From Actinomycetes bacterium (GTDB lineage Bacteria; Actinomycetota; Acidimicrobiia; Acidimicrobiales; Ilumatobacteraceae): DNA of 64,000 nucleotides. The notes below the pieces were generated by a model, which was not told the origin of the DNA, searched no databases, and saw only the letters and a list, made by a program, of their open reading frames with translations. Shown piece after piece: positions 43,015-52,554 of the stretch. The stretch spans positions 1-64,000 of the forward strand of contig JANXUF010000041.1 of NCBI GenBank assembly GCA_025356335.1, written 5' to 3'. Numbering within the stretch: position 1 is the first letter of the stretch; each line of letters starts with the position of its first letter. Made by a program: the position numbers and the translations under genes.

Positions 43015-43647
43015 GTGAACACTGTTGGCGCTGTGCGTGTCGACCGAACCGACCAACCCCTCGATCTCATCGCTCCGGCGTTTCGAGCTGACGGGCTCGC
43101 TTACGGTCCGCCAGGGGAAGGCAAGATCGTCGTCATCGGCTGCGGCAATCTGCTCAGAGGAGATGACGCCGTCGGGCCGATGCTGATCCGCCATCTCTGG
43201 AGCATCGGGATCCCGGATCACGTACTGCTCGTCGACGGCGGGACCGCCGGGATGGACGTCGGCTTCAAGATGCAGGGGGCCAGGCAGGTGATCATCGTCG
43301 ACGCGGCGTCGACTGGTTCAGCACCTGGGACGATCTTCCGGGTTCCCGGTGCGGAGCTCGAAGAACTTCCCCCGCTGCAGGGTCTGCATTCGCACCAGTT
43401 CCGCTGGGACCATTCGCTGGCGTTCGCCAGATGGCTGCTGAAAGACGAGTACCCGAGCGAGATCACCGTCTTGCTCATCGAGGTCGACAGCTGTCTGCCT
43501 TGCGCCGAGCTGACGCCGGCAGTCGACGCATCGATGCGCAGCGCTGCCCGCCTGATCGTCGAGATGTGGGAAGCTGCAGGTCCGCAGCCGGACGCACCTG
43601 CCGACACAGTTGCCGAGACAGTTGCCGAGACGATCGAGGTCGGCTGA
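43015..43647 (+). CDS. Hydrogenase maturation protease (HyaD/HupD family)
   Basis: The 210-residue protein is the nickel-dependent endopeptidase that trims the large-subunit C-terminus after metal insertion. The M52-type signature is GCGNLLRGDDAVGPMLIRHL, with the acidic ligand, then VDGGTAGMDVGF and the histidine region LHSHQFRWD. Together they match the three Ni ligands of HybD. GTG 43015 with AGGGAGG 7 bases upstream is preferred to TTG 42991. The C-terminus has an extra DTVAETVAETIE tail. The stop overlaps the next ATG (TGATG). Confidence 0.88.
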   Translation: MNTVGAVRVDRTDQPLDLIAPAFRADGLAYGPPGEGKIVVIGCGNLLRGDDAVGPMLIRHLWSIGIPDHVLLVDGGTAGMDVGFKMQGARQVIIVDAASTGSAPGTIFRVPGAELEELPPLQGLHSHQFRWDHSLAFARWLLKDEYPSEITVLLIEVDSCLPCAELTPAVDASMRSAARLIVEMWEAAGPQPDAPADTVAETVAETIEVG

Positions 43648-43946
43648 TGGACACCGTCGAAGTCGAGTTCACCGCCAGCGGCTACGTCCGCCTGCGCGCC
43701 GATGTCGCCCGCCAGTTCTTTCCCACCGACGCCTTGGTCGCCATGCTCAAGGGCGCCGAACTGTGGCTGATGCCGCTGATCGGACCTGAAGGTGGTGGGT
43801 TGCTGCTGAAGCAGCGAAACCTCGAGGGTGACCGCTCGGCGCTCATCTGGGAATCGCTGCCGGACAGACCGCCGGTCGGGCTCCGCCAGGCTGTGTGGGA
43901 TGCAGGCCGCGGAGCGTTGAGGGTCGATGTCAGCCCCGATGCGTGA
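43647..43946 (+). CDS. Small hydrogenase-operon protein, unknown
   Basis: The 99-residue protein overlaps the protease stop by one base and continues the operon. It has no signal peptide, membrane segment or metal-ligand cluster. It shows a beta-rich pattern (VEVEFTASGYVRLRADVARQ) and a loop LIGPEGGGLLLKQR that may bind a small ligand or partner. Comparable small genes lie after the protease gene in mycobacterial huc operons, so a conserved accessory role in maturation is plausible. I cannot assign a function. Confidence 0.7.
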   Translation: MDTVEVEFTASGYVRLRADVARQFFPTDALVAMLKGAELWLMPLIGPEGGGLLLKQRNLEGDRSALIWESLPDRPPVGLRQAVWDAGRGALRVDVSPDA

Positions 43947-44241
43947 TGGACTCTGTGTGATGGATTCCGAACGCCACCTTCCCCAGGAGGCGATCGCCCT
44001 GGAGACCTATGTCGAACCGCATCGGGGACAGTGGGAGGTCTTCGTCGTCGTCGTCTTTCCTGACGAGGTCGTGCGCAAATCGATCAACACCTATCACACC
44101 GAACGAATGGCGACGATCGCCGCTGCGTGGATCAAACGGGCGGCGCAGCGCGATTTTGCCGGCGCCAGACCACGGGTCGACCGATCGGTCTGGGACCCGA
44201 CGATCACACCCCCCGATCCACGAGGAACACTCGATGACTGA
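43939..44241 (+). CDS. Small hydrogenase-operon protein, unknown
   Basis: The frame starts within the previous gene; ATG 43939, GTG 43957 and ATG 43960 are all possible, giving 94-100 residues. It contains VEPHRGQWEVFVVVVFPDEV then RKSINTYHTERMATIAAAWI, which looks like a compact alpha/beta fold with conserved aromatic and basic residues. There are no cysteine pairs or membrane helices. The stop overlaps the TPR gene start by 8 bases, so all three are translated as a unit. No family is recognised. Confidence 0.65.
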   Translation: MRDGLCVMDSERHLPQEAIALETYVEPHRGQWEVFVVVVFPDEVVRKSINTYHTERMATIAAAWIKRAAQRDFAGARPRVDRSVWDPTITPPDPRGTLDD

Positions 44242-45475
44242 ACCCGCTCTGCTCCCACGACCGCAACCGATCGGTGTGTTCCCTCTACCCGGCGGCTACC
44301 TGCTGATCGGTGACGGCCCCGACCACGACGACGCCCGCGCGTCGCTCGTTGCCGGCCGATTGCCAGCCGTGTTCCCTTCGACACTGCGGTACTACGAATT
44401 GGCGATCGATGGCGATGTCGATGGCGCGCTCGCGGCACTGACGGACGACGATCCGATATCGCTCGCCAACCGCTTCGTCCTCGACCCCAGTACGCACCTG
44501 CTGAGCCGGCTTCGAGCAGTAGCTGCGTCGCTCGGCGACACTGCACTGTCGGCGCACGTCGAGATGGTCGCCTTCGTCGTCGGATTGTCGGCCGATCCGC
44601 CGGATCCCGCAGCGATCGACGGTGAGTTGGCAGCGATGGCTTTCGCCGCCAGCGCGACGATGGCGTTGGAACGCCGAGATGTCACGGCTGCTGCAGAAGC
44701 ATTGGAGCATGCGGCGCAGGCGGCACTGCCGATCAGTAAGGCGCTCGCCGGGCAGATGCTCGGCCAACTCGCCAATACGCAGCTCGACGACGGTGGCACC
44801 AAGCGTGCCGCTGTGACCTTTCAGGCGGCGATCGACGCCCTGGCGGAGACAGATCTGCGGGTCAGTTCCGCTGAACTCCATGTCAGCTGCGGGGCGATGT
44901 ATCAGGAGATGTCGGAGTCCGCCCCGAGGCTGTTGAAGACGGCGATCGATCACTACCACGCTGCGCTGCAACTCGTGAACATCACGACAGCGCCGGAGTC
45001 GTGGGCGATCGCCAATGCCAACCTCGGCCTCGCCTACCTGACGATGCCGATGACGGAAGCGAGCGACCAACTTCGTGTCGGTATCGCCGTCCAGTCGCTC
45101 CGTGAGGCGCTGAAGGTCTTCACTCCCGACGGCAATCCCGATCGGTGGTCGAGTACACAGCTCAACCTCGCCAACGCCTTGGTGTACATGCCATCGACGC
45201 ACCAGGCGGAGAACATTGCCGAGGCGGTGAACCTCTACGAGGAGGTGCTGCAACGGCGTGACCGGCACCGTGATCCGCAGGGCAGGGCGCGGGTCCTCGC
45301 CAACCAGGGCAACGCTCTCGCTCATCTCGGGATCTTCGACGACGCCAAGATGCGGCTGCACGAGGCGCGGGCGATCTTCGAAGAGTTCGAGGAGGATGCA
45401 GCGGTTCGCAGTGTCCGGTCGGTCCTCGACGAAATCGCCAAGCAGGAATCACTGATCAGGCAGGGCAGCTCATGA
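44234..45475 (+). CDS. TPR-repeat protein of the huc operon
   Basis: The 413-residue protein has a beta-rich N-terminal part (FPLPGGYLLIGDGPDH) and, from about residue 130, several tetratricopeptide-like helical pairs (AEALEHAAQAALPISKALAG, ANANLGLAYLTMP, STQLNLANALVYMPS, ARVLANQGNALAHLGIFDDA). TPR proteins mediate protein-protein contacts, so it may assemble the HucSL dimer, HucM and HucE, or hold the large subunit during maturation. Its stop overlaps the hucE start (ATGA). It has no signal peptide. Confidence 0.78.
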   Translation: MTEPALLPRPQPIGVFPLPGGYLLIGDGPDHDDARASLVAGRLPAVFPSTLRYYELAIDGDVDGALAALTDDDPISLANRFVLDPSTHLLSRLRAVAASLGDTALSAHVEMVAFVVGLSADPPDPAAIDGELAAMAFAASATMALERRDVTAAAEALEHAAQAALPISKALAGQMLGQLANTQLDDGGTKRAAVTFQAAIDALAETDLRVSSAELHVSCGAMYQEMSESAPRLLKTAIDHYHAALQLVNITTAPESWAIANANLGLAYLTMPMTEASDQLRVGIAVQSLREALKVFTPDGNPDRWSSTQLNLANALVYMPSTHQAENIAEAVNLYEEVLQRRDRHRDPQGRARVLANQGNALAHLGIFDDAKMRLHEARAIFEEFEEDAAVRSVRSVLDEIAKQESLIRQGSS

Positions 45476-46362
45476 CGCTGCTCGATCACCCTGTCGCCCG
45501 GCCGGCTGCAGTCGCTGTACCGCTCGCCGAGCCGTCGTTCGACGATGCTGCCAAGCGTGTCGACGACGCCTTGTCGGCCGTCGAGCAGCTCGATTCGATC
45601 TCCCGGGCTGCGGCACTGGAGCTGCGCTCGGCGATCGAGGCGTTCCACCGCATGGGTCTGCTGTCGATCGTCCGCGCCCTGCGCAACGATCCGCGTGGCA
45701 AGGAATTGCTGTTCGAACTCGTCGACGATCCGGCCGTTCATGCGCTGCTCTCACTGCATGCCATCATCCGCCAGGATCCGATGACCCGTGCACAGAAGGC
45801 GCTCGACACCGTGCGGCCGTACCTGCACTCGCACGGCGGTGACGTCGAACTGATCGAGCTGCGAGGAGGGATTGCCGTCGTCCGCCTGCAGGGATCATGC
45901 AACGGCTGCTCGATGTCGGCGGTCACGCTCCGCGAAGGCGTCGAGGAAGCACTCGTCTCCGGCGTCGAAGAGATCACCGGGATCGAGGTACTGCCGAATG
46001 AACCAACGGCGGCGTTCATCCCGCTCGGCTCGATCGGCCACAAACCGACCGACATGGCCGGGTGGGTGCAGGGCCCATCGACCGGCGACGTACCGGCGGG
46101 TGGATTGCTGCGCGTCGACATCGACGAGGAGAGCTTCATCATCACCAATATCGACAACCGGTACTCGGTGTTCCGCAACGAATGCGTCCATCAGGGCATG
46201 TCGCTCGACGGCGGGCTGATCGACGACGGTGTGCTGGTCTGCCCGTGGCACGGCTTCCAGTTCAACGCCAGTTCCGGTGAATGCCTGTCGTCGCCCAGTG
46301 CGCAACTCCAACTGGTGCCGATGCGCATCGAAACCGACAGGGTCTGGATCCGTGCCAACTGA
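45472..46362 (+). CDS. hucE: NifU-domain/Rieske fusion, HucE-like electron carrier
   Basis: The 296-residue protein has a helical N-terminal region (1-105), a NifU C-terminal-type Fe-S domain with Cys143 and Cys146 (GSCNGCSMSAV), and a Rieske domain whose ligands are Cys238, His240, Cys257 and His260 (CVHQGMS, CPWHGFQF). A matching Rieske/NifU protein, HucE, is encoded in the mycobacterial huc operon and is proposed to relay electrons between the hydrogenase and the respiratory chain. Start overlaps the TPR gene by 4 bases. The NifU part could instead deliver clusters to HucS. Confidence 0.88.
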   Translation: MTLLDHPVARPAAVAVPLAEPSFDDAAKRVDDALSAVEQLDSISRAAALELRSAIEAFHRMGLLSIVRALRNDPRGKELLFELVDDPAVHALLSLHAIIRQDPMTRAQKALDTVRPYLHSHGGDVELIELRGGIAVVRLQGSCNGCSMSAVTLREGVEEALVSGVEEITGIEVLPNEPTAAFIPLGSIGHKPTDMAGWVQGPSTGDVPAGGLLRVDIDEESFIITNIDNRYSVFRNECVHQGMSLDGGLIDDGVLVCPWHGFQFNASSGECLSSPSAQLQLVPMRIETDRVWIRAN

Positions 46363-47518
46363 ACTGTTCGTCAGCCTGGCCCCCGCACCGGGTCCGAATG
46401 CGTCGTTCAACGGCGCCGGTACTGCGGTGCCGTTGGTGTGGGTCGGTGCACCGAGTCCCGGCGGGCTCGGACTGCCGGCGGCGATGCCGACGGACTCACA
46501 GGTCTATGCGCCACGGGGCGTGTGGCTCGACGACGATGTACTGATCGTCTCCGATACCGGCAATCACCGCATCCTCATCTGGCACGGCCCGCCGACCACT
46601 GACCATGCTGCGGCGGACGTCGTGCTCGGCCAGGCCGACTTCGTCCACGAGGGCGCGCAGGCAGATGGTCGTGGGCCGGACAACGGCCTGCGCCTCCCGA
46701 CCGGTCTCGTCGTCGACGACGGCCGTCTGATCGTCGCAGATGCATGGAATCACCGCATCCTCATCTGGAATACGATCCCGCAACGCAACGACACGCCTGC
46801 CGATCTCGTCATCGGTCAGGCCGACAGATCATCGGTCGAGGAGAACCGCGGCGGAGACTGCGGGCCGACGGGCTTCTACTGGCCGTTCGGCATCGCGCTC
46901 GTCGGCGAGCGTTTCTACGTCGCCGACACCGGCAACCGCAGGGTGCTCAGCTGGCACGGAATTCCCGAGCCGGGACAGCACCCGGATCTGGTGATCGGCC
47001 AGCCGAGCGCGATGGAGCGGGACGAGAACCGCGGTGAACTCGGCCCTGCGAGTTTCCGCTGGCCCCACGACATCGCCGGCACCGCCGGGACGTTGCTGAT
47101 CGCCGACGCCGGCAACCACCGCGTACTCGGCTGGGATCCGCAGCCCGCCGGCGATCAGCCAGCGGATTTCGTGCTCGGCCAGGCCGATTTCGTATCGGGC
47201 GGCGAGTTTCCCTACGTCCCGCAAACACCGACGTCGATGCGCTTTCCCTACGCCCTCGACGTTGTCGACGGACGGATGGCGGTTGCCGATACCGCCAACA
47301 ACCGCATCCTCCTGTGGGATCAGATCCCCACGACGTCGACAGTTCCCGCTGACCGCGTACTCGGCCAACCGAACTTCGCCAAGAACGGTGAGAACCGGTG
47401 GGATCGCGTCGCCCACGACACGTTGTGCTGGCCCTACGGAATCCACCTGCACGGCAATCGGATGGCTGTCGCCGACTCAGGCAACAACCGCGTGATGATC
47501 TGGGACGTCGGCTGGTGA
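46352..47518 (+). CDS. NHL-repeat beta-propeller protein of the huc operon
   Basis: The 388-residue protein contains about six NHL-like blades with VADTGNRRVLSWHGIP or VSDTGNHRILIWHGPP motifs, alternating with DLVIGQxDRS-type segments. It has no signal peptide, so it is likely cytoplasmic. GTG 46352 lies inside the end of hucE and is the first start after the previous frame; the stop overlaps the hypF GTG. A propeller here could dock other Huc components or bind a ligand. Its precise role is unknown. Confidence 0.82.
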   Translation: MPTELFVSLAPAPGPNASFNGAGTAVPLVWVGAPSPGGLGLPAAMPTDSQVYAPRGVWLDDDVLIVSDTGNHRILIWHGPPTTDHAAADVVLGQADFVHEGAQADGRGPDNGLRLPTGLVVDDGRLIVADAWNHRILIWNTIPQRNDTPADLVIGQADRSSVEENRGGDCGPTGFYWPFGIALVGERFYVADTGNRRVLSWHGIPEPGQHPDLVIGQPSAMERDENRGELGPASFRWPHDIAGTAGTLLIADAGNHRVLGWDPQPAGDQPADFVLGQADFVSGGEFPYVPQTPTSMRFPYALDVVDGRMAVADTANNRILLWDQIPTTSTVPADRVLGQPNFAKNGENRWDRVAHDTLCWPYGIHLHGNRMAVADSGNNRVMIWDVGW

Positions 47519-49962
47519 GTTCCCGCCTCGCACCGGACAGTCTCGGCGCAACGCAATCCGCAGGCGCCGTCGAGCGTCATCGATTCGAGGTTCGCGGCGT
47601 TGTACAGGGTGTCGGTTTCAGACCGTTCGTCCATCGACTGGCGACCGAACTCCGCCTCAGCGGCTTCGTCGGGAACGACGCCGCCAAGGTGTTCATCGAA
47701 GTGCAGGGTCGAGGCGACGTCATCGGGGTCTTCGCCCACCGTGTGCGCACTGACGCCCCACCGCTCGCTGTGATCGAGTCGATCAACGATGTGGCGATCA
47801 GCGTGCTCGCCGTTGGCCACTCCGGCTCGATCGAGGACGTTCCTCTGTTCGAGATCGTCGCCAGCGTGCAGCACGCCGGCGCCGTGACGCTGGTATCGCC
47901 GGATGTGGCCACCTGCGACGAGTGCCTGGCGGAGATGCTCGATCCGGCCGACCGTCGATTCGGTCATCCGTTCATCACCTGTACGAACTGCGGACCCCGC
48001 TTCACGATCATCCGGACACTGCCGTACGACCGCCCGAACACGACGATGTCGATGTTCGCGATGTGTCGCCGATGCGCGCAGGAATACGCAGATCCGGACG
48101 ACCGTCGGTATCACGCCCAGCCGATCGCCTGTCACGATTGCGGACCGAAGCTGACGTACCGTTCGACGCCTGGCGGTTCGGTATCTGGCAGTCAGGCAGT
48201 GGGTGCGGCGCAGAGCGCACTGGCATCCGGAAAGATTCTCGCCATCAAGGGAATCGGCGGATTCCATCTCGTCTGCCTGGCCACGTCGGATCGTGCGGTT
48301 GGCGAGCTCCGCCGCCGCAAAGGTCGTGAAGACAAGCCGTTCGCGGTGATGGTCGCTGACCTGGCGATGGCTGCGCAGTTGGCGACATTCGCCGAGACCG
48401 AGCGCGCCCTGCTCGTCTCCCCGGCGCGGCCGATCGTTCTCCTCAGAGGACGATCCGACACGCCGCTCTCACCGGCTGTCGCCCCCGACAACCCGCTGAT
48501 CGGCGTCATGCTGCCGTATTCGCCCGTACATCATCTGCTGTTCGCCGCGTCTGCGGAGGTCCCGTCGCTCGGACCGCTGGTGGTGACGAGCGGCAACCAC
48601 AACGGCGCACCGATTGCCTTCCGAGACGCCGATGCTTCCGATCGTCTCGATCATCTGGTCGACGGCTTCCTCACCCACGACCGCCCGATCCACCTGCCGT
48701 GCGACGACTCCGTCGTCAGAGTGGTCGACGGTGACCTCCTGCCGATCCGACGATCGCGTGGCTATGCGCCGCTGCCCGTTCGGTTTCCTGCCGGCGGTCC
48801 CGATGTGCTGGCAGTCGGCGGAGAACTGAAGAACACCTTCTGCGTCGCCAGCGGAGACCACGCATGGATGAGCCAGCACATCGGCGATATGGCGAACCTC
48901 GACACTGTCGAGTCGTTCGAACAATCCGTGGGTCAGTTCTGCGAGCTCTACCGGATCGACCCGGGCATCGTTGTCGCCGACGCCCACCCTGGCTATCTGA
49001 CGGCGAGATGGGCGCGTACCCGGTTCGGGCCGACCGTCTTGGAGGCACAGCATCATCACGCCCACGTCGCAGCGGTACTGGCGGAGCACGGACGCGATCC
49101 ATCTGCCGACGTCATCGGGATCGCCTTCGATGGGACCGGTTACGGAGATGACGGCACGATCTGGGGTGGTGAGATTCTCGTTGCCGATGCAGGTTCGTAC
49201 GAACGCTTCGCTCACCTGCGTACCGTCCCGCTGCCAGGCGGTGACGCCGCGATCAGGAATCCGTCACGCGTCGCCCTTGCCCACCTGTGGGCCGCCGATG
49301 TCGATTGGGACGACGGACTCGCACCGGTTGCAGCGCATACGCTTGTCGAGCGCAACATCCTGCTCCGTCAATTCGAAACCGGCTTCGGTTGCGTGCCGAC
49401 GTCCAGCATGGGTCGTCTCTTCGATGCTGTCAGCGCGCTGATCGGCCTCCGTCAGCGGGTGACCTACGAGGCACAGGCGGCAATCGATCTGGAAGTTGCC
49501 GCAGCAGGGTGGCTCGAGCAATGCCCGACGTACCGCTTCGCAGTCGCCGGTGCCGACATCGACGCCGGACCCGTGATCACGGCGATCGCCCGTGATGCTC
49601 TCGCCGGATCGGGTGCTGGTCCAATCGCTGCCGGCTTCCACCTGGCAGTCGTCGCCCTGCTGGTCGACGTTGCCGAGCAGGTCCGCGCCGAACGACACCT
49701 CGACGTCGTCGCGCTGACGGGTGGGGTCTTCCAGAACGTGATGCTCGTGCGGCTGGCGTGCGCAGCGTTGGCCGACGCAGGTTTCGAGGTGCTGACCCAC
49801 CGTCTCGTCCCCCCCAACGACGGCGGGCTGGCACTCGGTCAAGCATTCATCGCCGCCTACCGCAGTGCAGTCGCCTCGTCCGGCACCACCGCCGCAGGCG
49901 AGACTCGTGCTGATGTAAAAGGTTTTCGTCGACCGTCGACGAACGCAGAGAGGTCGTGTTGA
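47515..49962 (+). CDS. hypF: Carbamoyltransferase HypF
   Basis: The 815-residue protein turns carbamoyl phosphate into the thiocarbamate on HypE, the source of the cyanide ligands. The N-terminal acylphosphatase domain has RGVVQGVGFRPFVHRLA; two zinc fingers follow (CDECLAEM, CTNCGPRF; CRRCAQEY, CHDCGPKL); then a YrdC-like domain (KILAIKGIGGFHLVCLA) and a Kae1-like domain with the metal-binding HHHAHVAAVLAEHG. The GTG start overlaps the propeller stop by 4 bases. Length is slightly above the E. coli form (750). Confidence 0.95.
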   Translation: MSSRLAPDSLGATQSAGAVERHRFEVRGVVQGVGFRPFVHRLATELRLSGFVGNDAAKVFIEVQGRGDVIGVFAHRVRTDAPPLAVIESINDVAISVLAVGHSGSIEDVPLFEIVASVQHAGAVTLVSPDVATCDECLAEMLDPADRRFGHPFITCTNCGPRFTIIRTLPYDRPNTTMSMFAMCRRCAQEYADPDDRRYHAQPIACHDCGPKLTYRSTPGGSVSGSQAVGAAQSALASGKILAIKGIGGFHLVCLATSDRAVGELRRRKGREDKPFAVMVADLAMAAQLATFAETERALLVSPARPIVLLRGRSDTPLSPAVAPDNPLIGVMLPYSPVHHLLFAASAEVPSLGPLVVTSGNHNGAPIAFRDADASDRLDHLVDGFLTHDRPIHLPCDDSVVRVVDGDLLPIRRSRGYAPLPVRFPAGGPDVLAVGGELKNTFCVASGDHAWMSQHIGDMANLDTVESFEQSVGQFCELYRIDPGIVVADAHPGYLTARWARTRFGPTVLEAQHHHAHVAAVLAEHGRDPSADVIGIAFDGTGYGDDGTIWGGEILVADAGSYERFAHLRTVPLPGGDAAIRNPSRVALAHLWAADVDWDDGLAPVAAHTLVERNILLRQFETGFGCVPTSSMGRLFDAVSALIGLRQRVTYEAQAAIDLEVAAAGWLEQCPTYRFAVAGADIDAGPVITAIARDALAGSGAGPIAAGFHLAVVALLVDVAEQVRAERHLDVVALTGGVFQNVMLVRLACAALADAGFEVLTHRLVPPNDGGLALGQAFIAAYRSAVASSGTTAAGETRADVKGFRRPSTNAERSC

Positions 49963-49963
49963 C

Positions 49964-50233
49964 ATGTGTCTCGCAGTTCCCGGCAAGGTGCTCGCAATCC
50001 GTGACGATCGCGGCACACGCATGGCGACCGTCGACTTCGGTGGCGTGCAGAAGGAGATCTGTCTGGCCTATCTGCCGGAGGTCGTCGTCGGTGACTACAC
50101 GATCGTCCACGTCGGCTTTGCGATCGCCAAGGTCGACGAGGCGTCGGCACTGGAGACATTGCAGATGTTCCGCGACCTCGGTATCGACCTCGACGAAGAA
50201 CTCGGTACTCGACAATCGGGAGCGCTGACGTGA
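49964..50233 (+). CDS. hypC: Hydrogenase maturation chaperone HypC
   Basis: The 89-residue protein begins [12 protein letters not shown]; Cys2 is the conserved ligand that binds the Fe(CN)2CO unit with HypD before handing it to the large subunit. It starts one base after the hypF stop and its stop overlaps the hypD start by 4 bases. Length is typical. Confidence 0.95.
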   Translation: MCLAVPGKVLAIRDDRGTRMATVDFGGVQKEICLAYLPEVVVGDYTIVHVGFAIAKVDEASALETLQMFRDLGIDLDEELGTRQSGALT

Positions 50234-51429
50234 AATACCTCGACGAATTCCGTGACCCGCAGCTCGCCGGGCGGATCTTCGCCGACATCGAACGGATCAC
50301 GACGAAGCCGTGGGCGATCATGGAGGTCTGCGGTGGCCAGACGCACGCGATCATCCGCAATGGGATCGATCAGTTGCTGCCGGAACAGATCGAACTGATC
50401 CACGGGCCAGGGTGTCCCGTGTGCGTCACCCCGCTCGGGGTCATCGACAAGGCACTCGACATCGCCAGCCGCCCCGACGTGATCTTCTGCTCGTTCGGGG
50501 ACATGCTCCGCGTGCCCGGCACCCATCGCGACCTGTTTCAGGTGCGCAGCACCGGAGGCGACGTGCGCGTCGTCTATTCGCCGCTCGACGCCGTTCGCCT
50601 GGCGGAGCAGCATCCTGACAAGCAGGTCGTGTTCTTCGCCATTGGATTCGAGACGACGGCACCCGCCAACGCGATGTCGGTCCATCAGGCCGAGCAGCGC
50701 CACGTGACGAACTATTCCGTGCTCGTCAGCCATGTGCTCGTGCCACCGGCGATCGAGGCGCTCGTCAGCTCGCCGACGAATCGTGTCAATGGATTCCTCG
50801 CTGCCGGCCACGTCTGTTCTGTCATGGGTTGCTGGCAGTACGAGCCGTTGGTCGAACGGTTCCACGTGCCGATCGTCGTGACCGGGTTCGAGCCGCTGGA
50901 TGTGCTCGAGGGCATTCGGCGGGTCGTGATCCAATTGGAAGCCGGCGAAGCACGGCTCGAGAACGCCTACCCGCGCGTCGTCCAGCACGAAGGAAATGTC
51001 CCGGCTCAGAAAATGCTCGCAGATGTCTTCGAGGTGTGCGACCGTCAATGGCGCGGTATCGGCGAGATTCCCCGGAGCGGATGGCGTCTCAGCGACCGCT
51101 ATCGGGAGTTCGACGCCGAGTCTCGCTTCGACGTTTCCGAGATCAAGTCGCCGGAGTCCTCGATCTGCCGCAGCGGCGAGGTCCTGCAAGGATTGATCAA
51201 ACCGAACCAGTGCGAGGCCTTCGGCAAGGAATGCACGCCACGCAAGCCGCTCGGTGCGACGATGGTCTCGAGCGAGGGCGCCTGCGCCGCCTACTACCAG
51301 TACCGCCGGCTCGATGTTCCCGATCCGTCGTCGACGTTCGATGCGGCGACGTCGCGTGGCGTCATCGACGCCGTTCGCCTTCCCTCAACCGCTCCGATCG
51401 CGGTGGCGATGCCGGCCCGTCGTGGGTGA
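50230..51429 (+). CDS. hypD: Hydrogenase maturation scaffold HypD
   Basis: The 399-residue iron-sulfur protein is the assembly scaffold for the Fe(CN)2CO unit with HypC and HypE. Motifs include [23 protein letters not shown] (redox cysteines), [10 protein letters not shown] and the C-terminal [4Fe-4S] ligands in [21 protein letters not shown] and GACAAYY. The C-terminal end extends about 25 residues beyond the usual length. Its last bases overlap the hypE GTG. Confidence 0.95.
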   Translation: MKYLDEFRDPQLAGRIFADIERITTKPWAIMEVCGGQTHAIIRNGIDQLLPEQIELIHGPGCPVCVTPLGVIDKALDIASRPDVIFCSFGDMLRVPGTHRDLFQVRSTGGDVRVVYSPLDAVRLAEQHPDKQVVFFAIGFETTAPANAMSVHQAEQRHVTNYSVLVSHVLVPPAIEALVSSPTNRVNGFLAAGHVCSVMGCWQYEPLVERFHVPIVVTGFEPLDVLEGIRRVVIQLEAGEARLENAYPRVVQHEGNVPAQKMLADVFEVCDRQWRGIGEIPRSGWRLSDRYREFDAESRFDVSEIKSPESSICRSGEVLQGLIKPNQCEAFGKECTPRKPLGATMVSSEGACAAYYQYRRLDVPDPSSTFDAATSRGVIDAVRLPSTAPIAVAMPARRG

Positions 51430-52480
51430 GCAACCGGACTTCGACGGCTGGACGTGCCCATTGCCGTTGCGTGATCACGATCGGGTGACGATCGGCCACG
51501 GCGGGGGCGGTCGGCTGTCGGCCGAGCTCGTCGAGCACCTCTTCATGCCGGCCTTCGGCGTCGACCCCAGCGCCGAGATGCGCGACTCGGCGCTGGTCGA
51601 CGTCGCCGGGGGGCGGCTTGCGTTTTCGACGGACTCGTACGTCGTACGTCCGCTGTTCTTCCCCGGTGGATGCATCGGTGACCTGGCGGTCAACGGGACG
51701 GTGAACGATGTGGCGATGAGCGGCGCTCAGATCGTTGCCCTCAGCGCAGGTTTCATCCTCGAAGAAGGCCTCGAGTTCACCGTCCTCGGTCAGATCGCCG
51801 TCGAGATGGGCAAGGCGGCGGAGGTCGCAGGCGTACGCATCGTCACCGGCGACACGAAGGTTGTCGATGCCGGCCTTGCGGACGGGGTGTACATCAACAC
51901 GTCCGGTATCGGGCTGATCCCTGACGGCGTCGACATCCGCCCCCGGCGAGCGACGCCAGGCGACACGATCATCATCAGCGGACCGATCGGGTTGCACGGA
52001 GTCGCCGTGATGTCCAAGCGTGAAGGGATCGAGTTCGGAACGGAGATCCTCAGTGATTCGGCACCGTTGAACGGTCTCGTCGCAGCCATGCTCGCAGCCA
52101 GTACCGACATCCATGTTCTGCGCGATCCGACGCGTGGGGGAGTCGCCGCCTCGTTCTGCGAGATCGCCGCAACAGCGCATGTCGGTATCGAGTTCGAGGA
52201 GACGGCGATGCCTGTCCCCGAACAGGTTGCTTCTGCGTGCTCGTTCCTCGGCCTCGACGCCATCAGCATCGCCAACGAAGGCAAGTTGGTGGCGTTCGTC
52301 CCGCCGGAGATCGTCGACGCCGTGATGTCGGCGATGCACGACCACCAGTTCGGCCGTGACGCCGTTGTCGTCGGCACCGTCACCGCCGACCATCCCGGCG
52401 TCGTCGTCGGGCGCACATCGTTCGGGGCGCGCCGCATCCTCGACCTGCCCCTTGGCGAACAGCTCCCGCGTATCTGCTGA
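51422..52480 (+). CDS. hypE: Carbamoyl dehydratase HypE
   Basis: The 352-residue PurM-like protein carries the carbamoyl group on its C-terminal cysteine and dehydrates it to thiocyanate using ATP. The N-terminal ITIGHGGGG-type loop reads [14 protein letters not shown], the ATP and phosphate site has FSTDSYVV and NDVAMSGAQ, and the last residues are PRIC, the required C-terminal cysteine. GTG 51422 is chosen because it gives the usual N-terminus and overlaps hypD. It is the last gene of the huc operon. Confidence 0.93.
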   Translation: MGEQPDFDGWTCPLPLRDHDRVTIGHGGGGRLSAELVEHLFMPAFGVDPSAEMRDSALVDVAGGRLAFSTDSYVVRPLFFPGGCIGDLAVNGTVNDVAMSGAQIVALSAGFILEEGLEFTVLGQIAVEMGKAAEVAGVRIVTGDTKVVDAGLADGVYINTSGIGLIPDGVDIRPRRATPGDTIIISGPIGLHGVAVMSKREGIEFGTEILSDSAPLNGLVAAMLAASTDIHVLRDPTRGGVAASFCEIAATAHVGIEFEETAMPVPEQVASACSFLGLDAISIANEGKLVAFVPPEIVDAVMSAMHDHQFGRDAVVVGTVTADHPGVVVGRTSFGARRILDLPLGEQLPRIC

Positions 52481-52516
52481 CCGAACGCAGTCGGCAGACT
52501 TCGCGGTGTCGTCCGT

Positions 52517-52554
52517 GTCACCGAGTGTGCACAGAATCGGCGACATTCGGTGAC
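52517..52554. terminator. Hairpin after hypE
   Basis: GTCACCGA (52517-52524) and TCGGTGAC (52547-52554) form an 8-bp stem with a 22-base loop, 36 bases after the hypE stop in the gap between convergent genes. It is a modest candidate for the end of the huc operon. Confidence 0.45.

Noticed and set aside
41344-43221. 625-codon minus-strand open frame opposite hucL
   Set aside because: It mirrors the hucL coding region, has no family motif and reflects the lack of stops in high-GC antisense frames.
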